Assembly (NCBI RefSeq): GCF_014284175.1 | Contig: NZ_JACOGA010000026.1 | Coordinates: forward strand, 1-60,388 | DNA from: Affinundibacterium flavidum | GTDB taxonomy: Bacteria > Pseudomonadota > Gammaproteobacteria > Burkholderiales > Burkholderiaceae_D | Length of the DNA: 60,388 bases | Direction of reading: 5' to 3' | Shown here: positions 1 to 8,538 of the stretch, in pieces | Layout: each line of letters starts with the position of its first letter | Numbering within the stretch: the stretch's first letter is position 1 | The notes under the pieces: model-generated | What the model was told of the DNA's origin: nothing | What the model saw: only the letters and a program-made list of their open reading frames with translations | Databases searched by the model: none | Translations under genes and position numbers: made by a program

Positions 1-116
1 TGCCTGATGACTATAGCAAGTTGGTACCACACCTTCCCATCCCGAACAGGACCGTGAAACGACTTTGCGCCGATGATAGTGCTGCAACCAGTGTGAAAGT
101 AGGTCATCGTCAGGCT
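1..116 (+). rRNA. rrf: 5S ribosomal RNA
   Basis: This is the 5S rRNA of the large ribosomal subunit. The two ends pair (tgcctgatga at the start with tcatcgtcaggc at the end), and the internal stretch with ccttcccatcccgaac is the conserved loop B/C region of bacterial 5S. The length is close to the usual 115-120 nt, so it looks complete or lacks at most a base or two at the window edge. The 16S and 23S genes should lie just outside the window. Confidence 0.95.
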
Positions 117-130
117 CTTATTCCGCATTG

Positions 131-165
131 CCCCTGATTCCATCGAATCAGGGGCTTTTGCTTTT
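131..165 (+). terminator. Rho-independent terminator of the rRNA operon
   Basis: A perfect 10-bp stem (cccctgattc / gaatcagggg) with a 4-nt loop is followed by a T-rich tract. It starts 15 bases after the 5S gene, as expected for the end of an rRNA operon. Confidence 0.9.
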
Positions 166-470
166 GTTCTTCTGCTTTTGTGATTTCGACTTAATCCGCC
201 ATTTCTACCTCCTGCCTTGCGCATCCAACTCTCGCATGCCACTCCGCATTGAAACGATCGTCGATCCATTGAGGCAACAAATTCAAGCTACTTACCAGTG
301 CTTTTTGCTTAGACTTCGAACTTCGCTATTTTCATTTCGCTCTATTTTGATCGAAGCCAATTATCAATAACGAGTTTGGACTTTGTTCTCCGCTTAATGC
401 ATAGAATTTAAGGCCGTTCATTCGCTTGAATTTGATTGACCTTATCGAGTTTATTGAGTTTGTTACATAT
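166..470. other. Intergenic stretch without recognisable gene
   Basis: About 300 bases between the rRNA terminator and the promoter of the manganese riboswitch. The short open frames here have no convincing start, homology or codon signal. I see nothing functional in it. Confidence 0.5.
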
Positions 471-485
471 CCTCTGAGGTATAAT
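454..485 (+). promoter_or_regulatory. Putative sigma70 promoter for the riboswitch transcript
   Basis: A perfect -10 hexamer TATAAT (480-485) sits about 15 bases before the conserved start of the riboswitch. The best -35 candidate, TTGAGT at 454-459, has a long 20-bp spacer. The -10 is therefore convincing and the -35 is tentative. Confidence 0.5.
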
Positions 486-496
486 GTCTGCAGTAT

Positions 497-630
497 TCAC
501 TGGGGAGTAGCCTGTTTTTCCAAAGTCAAGCTTGGGAAATAGACGTATCAACATACTTGACCGACTGGTCATGGTGCGTCTGGTTTGTAAGCGATAAATG
601 CGCAGATGAATTTGGCAAGACCTTTGAACA
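497..630 (+). promoter_or_regulatory. yybP-ykoY manganese riboswitch
   Basis: The two invariant sequence blocks of the yybP-ykoY aptamer are present. The 5' block GGGGAGTAGCC lies at 502-512 and the 3' block GGCAAGACCTTTG at 614-626. They are separated by a region able to form the two long coaxial arms. The family binds Mn2+ and typically activates genes for Mn2+ export, including UPF0016 members, which is the gene that follows. A further hairpin at 631-667 (CTTATTTTC pairing with GAAAATAGG) lies between aptamer and gene and may be part of the expression platform. No U-tract follows it, so translational control or antitermination is as likely as termination. Confidence 0.88.
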
Positions 631-713
631 CTTATTTTCTTTAACCCAGGATGGGCTAGAAAATAGGTCGTTCATTGCGTCGTTCATTTCAATGCCCATC
701 CAAAATAAAAATC

Positions 714-1280
714 ATGGAAGCATTTCTCGTTTCAACATTCGCAGTTAGCATCGGTGAAATTGGTGATAAAACTCAATTATTAGCACTTTTGCTTGCCGCG
801 AGATATCGCAAACCTATTCCAATTATCTTGGGCATATTGATTGCGACTCTGCTTAACCATACACTTGCCGGATTATTGGGACAGTGGGTTGCTACGCATA
901 TTTCACAAGATGTATTGCGTTGGGCACTCGGTTTATCATTTCTTGCTATCGCAGCGTGGACACTTAAACCCGATGAAATAGAAGAGGACGGACTGGCGGA
1001 AGGGCGATTCGGTGTTTTTTTGTTGACCACCGTCAGCTTCTTCTTTGCAGAAATCGGTGATAAAACGCAACTGGCCACTGTGGCTTTGGCGGCCAAATAT
1101 ACCGAATTGACTTGGGTTGTAGCAGGCACGACCTTGGGGATGTTGATTGCGGATGTACCTGCAGTTTTTCTTGGTAAGGTAGCGTCACCAAACTTTCCGT
1201 TTCACTATGTGCGTTGGCTAGCCGCTTTGGTTTTTGCGGTTTTGGGACTTATTGTGTTACTGCATTTAGGTCCAATTTGA
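714..1280 (+). CDS. UPF0016/GDT1 family Mn2+ exporter
   Basis: A membrane protein of about 188 aa from the TMEM165/GDT1 (UPF0016) family of divalent cation transporters. Bacterial members such as Vibrio MneA export manganese. The two family signatures E-x-G-D-K-T are visible: EIGDKTQL near residue 14 in the N-terminal half and EIGDKTQL near residue 112 in the second half. Each lies in a three-helix repeat, giving about six membrane segments. I chose the ATG at 714 because the protein then begins directly with the first helix; an upstream in-frame ATG at 675 would add 13 residues that do not fit the family. The Mn2+ riboswitch just upstream supports a role in Mn2+ efflux. Confidence 0.9.
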   Translation: MEAFLVSTFAVSIGEIGDKTQLLALLLAARYRKPIPIILGILIATLLNHTLAGLLGQWVATHISQDVLRWALGLSFLAIAAWTLKPDEIEEDGLAEGRFGVFLLTTVSFFFAEIGDKTQLATVALAAKYTELTWVVAGTTLGMLIADVPAVFLGKVASPNFPFHYVRWLAALVFAVLGLIVLLHLGPI

Positions 1281-1400
1281 TCGCCATTCTCTGTTTCACC
1301 ACGAGATGACCTGTGCGAAAAGCATCTTTCTATCAACCGGAACCATTATTAATTTGAGCTGAGCCTGCATGTCTTGTTCAGTCAATACTGAAAGTCTGTT

Positions 1401-2216
1401 ATGAGTACTTATGTCTTACCCAAAGGAACTCGGGTCAAAGTTGGATCGCTATCGAATTCCTTGTATTCCTTTTTTAATAAAGGGATACCCGAAAATTTGC
1501 CTCGGATTGGCTTGCAGGCACATGTCGAAAGCCCAGCATTTGTTGAGGACAGTGGAATTTACATTGGGGAGTTGATGGCTTATTTTGCAGCTGCAGCGGA
1601 ATTTTGTGCGTCTACCGCTGAAGTCTATGCCACACATGAAACCATACTCAACGCATTTGTACAGCATTTACAAACGGTGCGTGGGCAGAAGCCGCTGATG
1701 GACGATTTAGAGGAAGTGGCAACTCAAATTGGCTTACCTATCGTATTGGAATTCGAACTGGCGGAGGATTGCGAAGTATTTGCAGACTTGCACTTCGAAG
1801 ACCAGGATCACGCTGAAAAAAGTTGGAAACTGTGGCGTAGTGTTGTATTAAAACGAGCAGGAGGCATACCCGCCTCCTGGATCAAGAAATTCTATTTCCC
1901 TCGTCTTATCGATTATCGCGACTTGAGCACACCCAAAAATCCGCGCATGTTAGAGCAAACGATAGATAGTTCTTTGATGGTCGGTGGATTGATGCAGGCG
2001 TGGCACAAGGATGCACCCGCAGACTTATTGATGGCTTTCAAGAAACAATATGGCCAAATCAATTTTTCTCAAAGCTTGTCCTTCGATGCAAACTCACTAG
2101 AAAAATTTTTTAATCTCAACAGTATGATCGATCCAGCCACGCGCTTGTTAAATCAGATGACGATCTGGCAGGATTTGGATGCATTGGCGAAGAAGCAAGA
2201 GATACCTTTGATGTAA
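1401..2216 (+). CDS. Hypothetical protein (271 aa)
   Basis: A soluble protein of 271 aa that I do not recognise. It has no signal peptide, membrane segment or obvious catalytic motif. It is acidic in the middle (residues about 95-140) and contains alpha-helix-type sequence throughout. The start ATG at 1401 follows a 120-base gap from the Mn exporter. The gene converges with the HDOD gene on the other strand, leaving only about 20 bases between their ends. Nothing in the context tells its function. Confidence 0.7.
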   Translation: MSTYVLPKGTRVKVGSLSNSLYSFFNKGIPENLPRIGLQAHVESPAFVEDSGIYIGELMAYFAAAAEFCASTAEVYATHETILNAFVQHLQTVRGQKPLMDDLEEVATQIGLPIVLEFELAEDCEVFADLHFEDQDHAEKSWKLWRSVVLKRAGGIPASWIKKFYFPRLIDYRDLSTPKNPRMLEQTIDSSLMVGGLMQAWHKDAPADLLMAFKKQYGQINFSQSLSFDANSLEKFFNLNSMIDPATRLLNQMTIWQDLDALAKKQEIPLM

Positions 2217-2238
2217 AACTTTGCTTGTAGTTCAGGCT

Positions 2239-3780
2239 CTAGCGTTTCATCATGGCACTCAGCAACTGCCCTTTCAATGTTTTGATAAGGGCAGTTTCGT
2301 CTGGTGGCATACCTTCATCTGCAGCATAAATTCGATCGGCGTAAAAAAATCCTAAGGCTTTCTTTTCGATCACTAACGGTAATACGATAAAGCTGCGGGT
2401 ATCGGGCAGTAATCGTTTATGCCAAGTAGGTAGCGTTGCCTGTATCTTGGGATTTAAGGCGTCCGCGATCATCAGATCCACATTATTGTTCATCGCCACA
2501 TGGAAAATGGAGTTGTCCATTTGTACGGGAAACTGAAATTCCTTTTGTCGCTCCATATACTTTTCACCGACTGATATGCGTGCCACATATTTCGCTTGTT
2601 GCAGGTCGCGCAGACAAGCCGTCGCAAAACGAAATCCCATCGCACCATACAGAGTCTCCAATACCAAGAGCACTAAATCATTGAGCTTCAAGTCTTTTGA
2701 GGCCAGCATTTGCGTTGCGTCTTGCACCCCAGCCAGTAATAGATCACGCGCATTTAGGGGCTTTCCACTTGGTTGACGTTTGACTGATTGCAACTGCTGC
2801 GTGTCAAAAGACGGGAGCATAAACTCATTACAAAAATCGCTATCTTGAACCGCGCCAGTCTTGGGTGTCTGATCCAAAGTCGCTAACGGCACCTCTAATG
2901 TAATCGCCAATTGGCGCGCTTCTTTATCAACACTCTTCAGTATAATTTCTAGTTGTTCCGCGTTGAAATCTAAAGCACTGCCGAAGCGTTTAATTAAAGG
3001 AGCGCAACGTTCGCTGACGGACAATTTGCTGTCGCTCTGAATTAAGACCTTTGCTACCGCCTCACTGAGATTGGCTACTTGCTTGACCCATTCCGAATCC
3101 TGCGTTGATTTTTTCGGTTCGCCATAAATCGGTTGCAAGGCTAAGATAATACTGTCAGGAATCTTCCAGTCCTGTAATACGCTTTCCCCAAAACGCTCGA
3201 AACTACAGCCCAATAATTTATTGCAGGCTTCACTGGCATTTTGAGGATCTTCTAAAATGAGTTCGTGGATTTTGTCATACAGCAGATGATCAAATGAGGC
3301 GACCAGAATTCGTCCTATGTTTTTAAATAGCGCCGCGACCGCCGCTTCTTCACTTTTGGGATGGCGATTGCGTTTGGCAATCTCACGCGCCGTCACGCTG
3401 GCACAGAGTGCCTGAACCAATTCTTTACGTACCGCCTGTGCTTGTTTTTGATCGCGAAAACCATCGACTAACAAGGTCGCTAAGGCGCTCGCTTTAATCG
3501 TATCGAATCCAAGCAAAAAGATCGCGCGTGAAATCGTTGTGACTGACACGCCACCTAAAGTTCGATAGGTAATCGTATTCGATAAATGTAAGATCTTTTG
3601 CGTGAGGGCGACATCAGACAAGATGAAATGCGCCAATTCCGAAACTGAATCTTCACCCGAGGAGGTGATCTGGACGACCTTGTTGATGGCAACGCCTAGC
3701 GTCGGCAGGTTTTTGTCGCTACGAATTTTATCTAGCAATCGTTCGCGCGCGCCATGAGTTGGGGAAGTACTATTATTCAC
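2239..3780 (-). CDS. HDOD domain signalling protein
   Basis: A protein of 513 aa with an N-terminal HDOD domain (about residues 15-215), recognisable from the helical pattern LPTLGVAINKVVQI and the stretch around SDVALTQKILHLSNT. HDOD domains are HD-GYP relatives without phosphodiesterase activity and act in signalling. The C-terminal part (about 345-510) has a GAF-like pattern, including FIVLPLVIEKKALGFFYAD. It is the downstream partner of the REC-TPR gene, with only 12 bases between the two, so they are very likely co-transcribed and act in the same signalling route. No terminator is seen between them. Confidence 0.85.
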   Translation of the reverse strand: MNNSTSPTHGARERLLDKIRSDKNLPTLGVAINKVVQITSSGEDSVSELAHFILSDVALTQKILHLSNTITYRTLGGVSVTTISRAIFLLGFDTIKASALATLLVDGFRDQKQAQAVRKELVQALCASVTAREIAKRNRHPKSEEAAVAALFKNIGRILVASFDHLLYDKIHELILEDPQNASEACNKLLGCSFERFGESVLQDWKIPDSIILALQPIYGEPKKSTQDSEWVKQVANLSEAVAKVLIQSDSKLSVSERCAPLIKRFGSALDFNAEQLEIILKSVDKEARQLAITLEVPLATLDQTPKTGAVQDSDFCNEFMLPSFDTQQLQSVKRQPSGKPLNARDLLLAGVQDATQMLASKDLKLNDLVLLVLETLYGAMGFRFATACLRDLQQAKYVARISVGEKYMERQKEFQFPVQMDNSIFHVAMNNNVDLMIADALNPKIQATLPTWHKRLLPDTRSFIVLPLVIEKKALGFFYADRIYAADEGMPPDETALIKTLKGQLLSAMMKR

Positions 3781-3792
3781 AAAAGCCTTCTA

Positions 3793-5421
3793 CTATTTTG
3801 AACGTACTGCATCAATTCCAAAACGTTTTTGTAATTCACTATAAAGACCGCGAATGGCTTTTAAACGCGGATTCATAGGATCTAAACGCGCAGCAGATTC
3901 AATTAATTGTTTTGCTAAGTTCCCTGTCGCGAGATCCCAGCCAAGGTTTTCTATGCATTTGAGCGCGGCCAAAGCTGCATTTAAGACCACTTGAGGGTTG
4001 TCTGGTGATTTGCGTGCAGCACTCGACATGAGATCAACCGAGCCGCGATAATCGCCTTCTTTCGCTTTTTGAACACCTAAAGCGACCAAGTCTTTGACTT
4101 CTTTTTGGCTGCGTTGCGCTAATTCTTTGCCGAGGTGACCTTTGCCTGCGCTCTCAAACACATTGAGCGCTTTGCTGACCATAGATTGATTTGGTGCATT
4201 GCGCATTACTTCCATAATGACTTCAGAAGCCGCTTCTTCTCTGTCATTTTCCAAGCAGCTCTGTGCTAGTCCTAGTTTGAGCTCATTTGATAATCCAATC
4301 TCTTCGCGATTGGCTTGTACTGCTGCGTCGAGTTCTTCGCTAAGTTTAGCGACATCGCCCGTTGAGGCATGAACCATGGCAGCAGAGATCGCACGACAGG
4401 CTTCGGTTTTTTTGAGTCCTGACATGCTTTTTTCTAAATCACGAATGACTGATTTGGCTTGATTATGATCGCCTTTTTTGACAAGGGCATTGACTAATTT
4501 GACGTGGTCTTCGGGATCGCGAAATTCGGAATATTTGGCTTTGCTGACGACTTTTTTGAGTACATTTTCGGCAGTCTCGATATCGCCTGTTTCGAGTGCG
4601 AGCGAGCCTAACTTACGCAAACGCCTCACCGCGTGTGGGGATACCGTTATGGCTGTATCAAGCACCGATTTCGCTTCCGGTAATGCGCCTATGGCTTCGT
4701 GCGTTTTGGATAGCCAATCGTAGGCATCCATATAGTTTGCATTTTCAGACACCAAGTTACTTAGAATACTTTCAGCTTCCTCGTAGCGTCCTTGCATAAA
4801 CAGGGTTTTCGCTAAACCTAGTCGTGCCCATGCGACCGCCCTCATTTCATGCAGCTTGACATACAACTCTTCGGCTTCCGGCGCTTCGCCTAAACTCACA
4901 TGTAACTCTGCTCGTAAGCGCATAAAATCGACTAAGTAACGGGGATGATTTTTTTCTCCCTCGATGCAGGCTTCCAGTGCTTCGCGTATGAAACCTTGTT
5001 CCATCAAATTATAGACTTCGACAAACGCTTTACGTTTTTCTATGGCTTTTAATACACGCTCCAAGAGCATGTCCGCAGTAAATGGTTTGAGCAAATAATC
5101 AGACGGTGCTAATTCGGCAGCGCTCACCACTTTGGCATAAGCGCGTTCTGCCGTGACCATAATAAAAATCGTCGATAGTGGAGTTAGCTTGTGGTGGCGG
5201 ATGTCTTCAAGTAATTGCTGTCCGTCTTGGCCAACCCCAAGTTCATATTCACAAAGTATGAGGTCAAATACTTTACCTTGAATTGAACGTACCGCATTAC
5301 CTGCTGTTAATGCGTGTTCGATTTTACTGATGCCGCATAGGTTGAGCATATTGTGCAAGCTGACCCGCATGCCTGCATGTGGCTCAACAAGTAATGCGCG
5401 TATCTCTGCTAAGTTGCTCAT
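3793..5421 (-). CDS. Response-regulator-like protein with REC domain and TPR repeats
   Basis: The protein has a receiver domain (about residues 1-125) followed by TPR-type helical repeats up to about residue 540. The start at 5421 gives 542 aa, follows an AAGG ribosome-binding sequence and begins right at the REC fold. A longer frame to 5484 would add a lysine-rich tail. In the REC domain the beta3 motif reads DLILCEYEL, so the residue at the phospho-acceptor position is Glu (E58) instead of Asp. The conserved Lys (DYLLKPF) and the Thr (IMVTAE) are present. A Glu there may mimic the phosphorylated state or make the domain phosphorylation-independent. It forms an apparent operon with the HDOD gene. 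Confidence 0.88.
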   Translation of the reverse strand: MSNLAEIRALLVEPHAGMRVSLHNMLNLCGISKIEHALTAGNAVRSIQGKVFDLILCEYELGVGQDGQQLLEDIRHHKLTPLSTIFIMVTAERAYAKVVSAAELAPSDYLLKPFTADMLLERVLKAIEKRKAFVEVYNLMEQGFIREALEACIEGEKNHPRYLVDFMRLRAELHVSLGEAPEAEELYVKLHEMRAVAWARLGLAKTLFMQGRYEEAESILSNLVSENANYMDAYDWLSKTHEAIGALPEAKSVLDTAITVSPHAVRRLRKLGSLALETGDIETAENVLKKVVSKAKYSEFRDPEDHVKLVNALVKKGDHNQAKSVIRDLEKSMSGLKKTEACRAISAAMVHASTGDVAKLSEELDAAVQANREEIGLSNELKLGLAQSCLENDREEAASEVIMEVMRNAPNQSMVSKALNVFESAGKGHLGKELAQRSQKEVKDLVALGVQKAKEGDYRGSVDLMSSAARKSPDNPQVVLNAALAALKCIENLGWDLATGNLAKQLIESAARLDPMNPRLKAIRGLYSELQKRFGIDAVRSK

Positions 5422-5650
5422 GAAAACCTTTTGACGATAATTGTGTTGGCCTGATTTGACTTTTTTTTTGTGGCAACACATCAAACAAAATTCGCGAGTG
5501 CGCGTCTGTCTTACGGCTGTCTAGCAGCTGTCATACTGATGACGACCATCCTAGGCTAAAACTTTAACCGATTAGCTCTTTATAATGTAGCTGTATAGCA
5601 ATTTTTTTCAAGACAATTAATGCAACGTCGTTGGAATGCGACGCTATGTT

Positions 5651-5848
5651 TCATTTGAGAAATTTTGCAAGTAAGAGAATGGCTAGAGAAAGTAAGATAG
5701 TTGAAGCGAATGGAATAGTGAATACCCTTCCAAATAGCTTAAAACGCAAGTCACCAGGCAATTTGCCTATGCCGAGTTTTTGTAACCACGGTAATAAGTT
5801 TGCGAATAGGACGAGCATTACAAAAATCACGACAACCCAACGTATCAT
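5651..5848 (-). CDS. DUF2905 family small membrane protein
   Basis: A 65-aa protein with two hydrophobic helices (residues about 1-20 and 45-63). The linker has the family motif LGIGKLPGDLRFK, followed by a phenylalanine-rich turn and PFAST. This matches DUF2905, a small bacterial inner-membrane family of unknown role. It follows the methyltransferase gene by about 50 bases on the same strand and may be co-transcribed with it. Confidence 0.85.
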   Translation of the reverse strand: MIRWVVVIFVMLVLFANLLPWLQKLGIGKLPGDLRFKLFGRVFTIPFASTILLSLAILLLAKFLK

Positions 5849-5897
5849 AGCTTTTCTTCCAGATGAAATTTCTTACGAGCTGTCAGTTGTGACAGGT

Positions 5898-7118
5898 TTA
5901 GAGTTTGTGGCTACGGTCAAAGCGTGCCAAATTATGCGCCAGCGAAATCGGTAATTCGATATCGCAGCCAAGTAATAGTACTTTAAATAACTCCCCCATC
6001 TCCGCCGGTGAAGTTAATTTCTGGACGGCATTACTCGCTGGAAGATAGCGTTGGGGATCTTCGACGGGAATACGTTTTAAGACATCCGTTAAGCCACAAC
6101 TCAGTAAGAAACTTGCTTGGCTGGTGTAGCTGAGCAGGTCAAGTCCCGCTTCTACACCCGCAATTGCGATGGCGGTGAAGTCAACGTGCGCAGTAATGTC
6201 TTGCAATCCAGGCAAATAAAAGGGATCTGGATGTGCATGATGTCGATAGTGGCACATTAAGGTACCCTTGTCGCGCTGCGGCAAATAGTATTCCTGTGCT
6301 GGGAATCCATAGTCAAGCCAAAGCGCAGCGCCACCGAGTCCGGATTGTGCTTTTCCGGCCAATAACATGGCCGCAACACTACGCATGAAGCCAATTTCAA
6401 CTGGGTGTACTTCACTGATATAGCCGATAGGCAGGCTTTCAGATTCTGGTATCTGTGCGATCAGATGCGCGATGTCTTCGGCTTGATCATGCAAACTGAT
6501 CAATTTGAATGACTCTGCTGGATCGTCGCTTGCCGCCACTCCCAAGCGTGACCAACCATGTTCAGTGCGCATCATTAGCTCAATTGGTATGGCATCGAGT
6601 ACTTCATTGCCAATGACGACGCCGGAGAATGCTGCTGGCATTTCCGAGAGCCAAACCACTTGCGGAAAATCTTTTAATCGCTGTTCTTGCCTCGCCCTGA
6701 GTTCGCCAGACAATTCCACGATAAAATAGCGGTTTAGCGGAAAATTTGAATCTTGGTATTCTGACAAAATGTCAAAGGCCAGTTTACCTGTTCCTGCACC
6801 AAATTCCAGAATGGCTGCCGGTGTCTGCGTAAATAACTGTTGAGCGACCTGCGCGAGGGTGGCGCCGAACAAAGAACTCATTTCCGGTGCTGTGGTGAAA
6901 TCACCATCTGCTCCCAGTTTTGCCGAGCCGCCACTGTAATAGCCCAGGCGTGGTGTGTAGAGTGCCATTTCCATGTAGTGTGAAAATGGAATCACGCCCC
7001 CATGATTGGCAATCTCGGTGCGTATCAGTTTTTGCAATTGCTGGGATGCTTGCATCGCATCCGCGGAGGGCGTCGGCAGGGCAAGTTTTTGATGGGGAGT
7101 TGAATTTAGTTTCTGCAT
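5898..7118 (-). CDS. MidA-like class I SAM-dependent methyltransferase
   Basis: A 406-aa protein of the MidA/NDUFAF7 (DUF185) family of S-adenosylmethionine-dependent methyltransferases. Residues about 40-75 carry the family signature IPFSHYMEMALYTPRLGYY and the GDFTTAPEMS block. The SAM-binding motif I, ILEFGAGTGKLA, is at about residue 103, and NEVLDAIP follows near residue 170. The mitochondrial homologue methylates an arginine of respiratory complex I; the bacterial substrate is not established. The gene is divergent from the pteridine reductase gene, with about 170 bases between them. Confidence 0.9.
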   Translation of the reverse strand: MQKLNSTPHQKLALPTPSADAMQASQQLQKLIRTEIANHGGVIPFSHYMEMALYTPRLGYYSGGSAKLGADGDFTTAPEMSSLFGATLAQVAQQLFTQTPAAILEFGAGTGKLAFDILSEYQDSNFPLNRYFIVELSGELRARQEQRLKDFPQVVWLSEMPAAFSGVVIGNEVLDAIPIELMMRTEHGWSRLGVAASDDPAESFKLISLHDQAEDIAHLIAQIPESESLPIGYISEVHPVEIGFMRSVAAMLLAGKAQSGLGGAALWLDYGFPAQEYYLPQRDKGTLMCHYRHHAHPDPFYLPGLQDITAHVDFTAIAIAGVEAGLDLLSYTSQASFLLSCGLTDVLKRIPVEDPQRYLPASNAVQKLTSPAEMGELFKVLLLGCDIELPISLAHNLARFDRSHKL

Positions 7119-7289
7119 TTCAGCATTGTATTAAAAAGCGGGACGAATCCCATCATTTAGTGAAAACATTTTCGCTAATTGCACTATCAAATAATGTGAG
7201 AAAAACTGTTATGGTGCCTGCGCTGATATGTTCGTGCAGATAGAGCCGCGAGCAGTGACTGATCTCCATCATGTAGAAAGAGAAAGAAT

Positions 7290-8090
7290 ATGAGTTCAGT
7301 GAGCGCTGTTCCCGTGGCTCTGGTTACCGGTGCTGCAAAGCGGATAGGCCGTCAGATTGCGTTGGCGCTGGCGCAGCGAGGTTGGGATATTGTTGTGCAT
7401 TACGGTCAGTCTGCCAAGGAGGCGGCACAGTTAGTGACAGAGATTGAACAGTCAGGGCGACGGGCTGTGGCGGTACAGGCGGATCTGGGTGACGTTGCCC
7501 AGGTTAAGAAAATTGTGCCGCAAGCGCTCGCCTACTTTGGGCGCTTGGATGTGGTGGTCAATAATGCGTCTTTATTTGAAGCAGATGGTATTGCGGATTT
7601 TTCGCAAGCTTGTCTAGACAGGCACATGCATGCGAATGTGATGGCGCCGCTGATGCTGGCGCAAGACTTGTATGCGAATTTGCCAGAAGATGCACAGGCT
7701 GGAATGGCGGTAGTCATCAATATTCTTGATCAGAAATTATTTAACCAAAATCCCGATTATTTGTCGTATACCTTATCAAAAGCGGCGCTGCATACGGCGA
7801 CCACGACGCTAGCGCAAGCATTGGCGCCCAAGGTCAGAGTGGTGGGAATTGCCCCAGGTCTGTCTTTGGTCTCAGGGGATCAGAGCGTCGGTGATTTTGA
7901 AGTGGCACATCAAATGACGCCGCTCGGTCGCTCCAGTACGCCGCAAGATATTGCGGAAGCCGTGTGTTATGTGGCGTCGGCGAAAGCGATTACTGGTACG
8001 ACCTTATTGGTCGATGGCGGTCAGCATTTGATTCCGACTCAGCGCGATGTGATGTTTTTAGCGGCCGCAAACGGTGGCCGTGCTGAGTAA
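7290..8090 (+). CDS. folM: Pteridine reductase (FolM-type short-chain dehydrogenase)
   Basis: An SDR-fold NADPH-dependent reductase of 266 aa. The cofactor motif is TGAAKRIGR (residues 13-21), where an Arg replaces the usual Gly, as in pteridine reductases. The catalytic positions read D147, Y160 and K164 (NILDQK and YTLSK). The usual SDR Ser is replaced by Asp, the arrangement of trypanosomatid PTR1 and bacterial FolM. It should therefore reduce dihydropterins such as dihydromonapterin or dihydrofolate. It lies directly before folB, whose product makes or epimerises dihydroneopterin, which supports a role in pterin metabolism. Confidence 0.85.
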   Translation: MSSVSAVPVALVTGAAKRIGRQIALALAQRGWDIVVHYGQSAKEAAQLVTEIEQSGRRAVAVQADLGDVAQVKKIVPQALAYFGRLDVVVNNASLFEADGIADFSQACLDRHMHANVMAPLMLAQDLYANLPEDAQAGMAVVINILDQKLFNQNPDYLSYTLSKAALHTATTTLAQALAPKVRVVGIAPGLSLVSGDQSVGDFEVAHQMTPLGRSSTPQDIAEAVCYVASAKAITGTTLLVDGGQHLIPTQRDVMFLAAANGGRAE

Positions 8091-8139
8091 TTGAATTGTT
8101 TTTAATTTTTTATTTATACGTTTTTTGAAGCGACTATTT

Positions 8140-8538
8140 ATGTTATCCATACTCCACCACCCGCAACTCGTTGATTGTCGTCGTTTGTTTTTGCGTAACT
8201 ACGAAATTTCTATCAATATTGGCGTTCATGAATTTGAGAAGAAGGGTGAGCAGCGCGTGATGATTAATGTTGACCTCTATATCCCGCTCGCTTTATCAAC
8301 GCCGAAAGATGATCAGTTAGATGAAGTCGTTGACTACGATTTTATGCGCGGCACAATAGCCGCTCGCGTTGCACAAGGACACGTGCATTTGCAAGAGACC
8401 TTGTGTGATGACGTTGCGAAAATCATGTTGGCACATCCACGCGTACGTGCTGTTCGTGTCTCCACGATGAAACCTGACGTCTATCCAGATTGCGAAGGCG
8501 TCGGAGTAGAAGTGTTTCAAATTAAAACTGAAGTGTGA
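8140..8538 (+). CDS. folB: Dihydroneopterin aldolase
   Basis: A cytoplasmic protein of 132 aa. It cleaves 7,8-dihydroneopterin to 6-hydroxymethyl-dihydropterin and glycolaldehyde in folate synthesis. It contains the family pattern IGVHEFEKKGEQRVMINVDLY and the HLQETLCDDVA helix, with the strands ending in VGVEVF. A TTG-initiated extension from 8125 is possible, but the ATG at 8140 fits the family length better. It follows the pteridine reductase and overlaps ttcA by 4 bases (GTGA), so the three genes form an operon. Confidence 0.92.
   Translation: MLSILHHPQLVDCRRLFLRNYEISINIGVHEFEKKGEQRVMINVDLYIPLALSTPKDDQLDEVVDYDFMRGTIAARVAQGHVHLQETLCDDVAKIMLAHPRVRAVRVSTMKPDVYPDCEGVGVEVFQIKTEV

Noticed and set aside
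128..370. 80-aa open frame after the 5S gene
   Set aside because: It starts inside the rRNA terminator, is low in coding signal and resembles no family.
773..1129. 118-aa frame on the minus strand
   Set aside because: It is the antisense shadow of the Mn exporter gene.
5581..5586. TATAAT hexamer between the REC-TPR and DUF2905 genes
   Set aside because: No matching -35 and no rightward gene follows.
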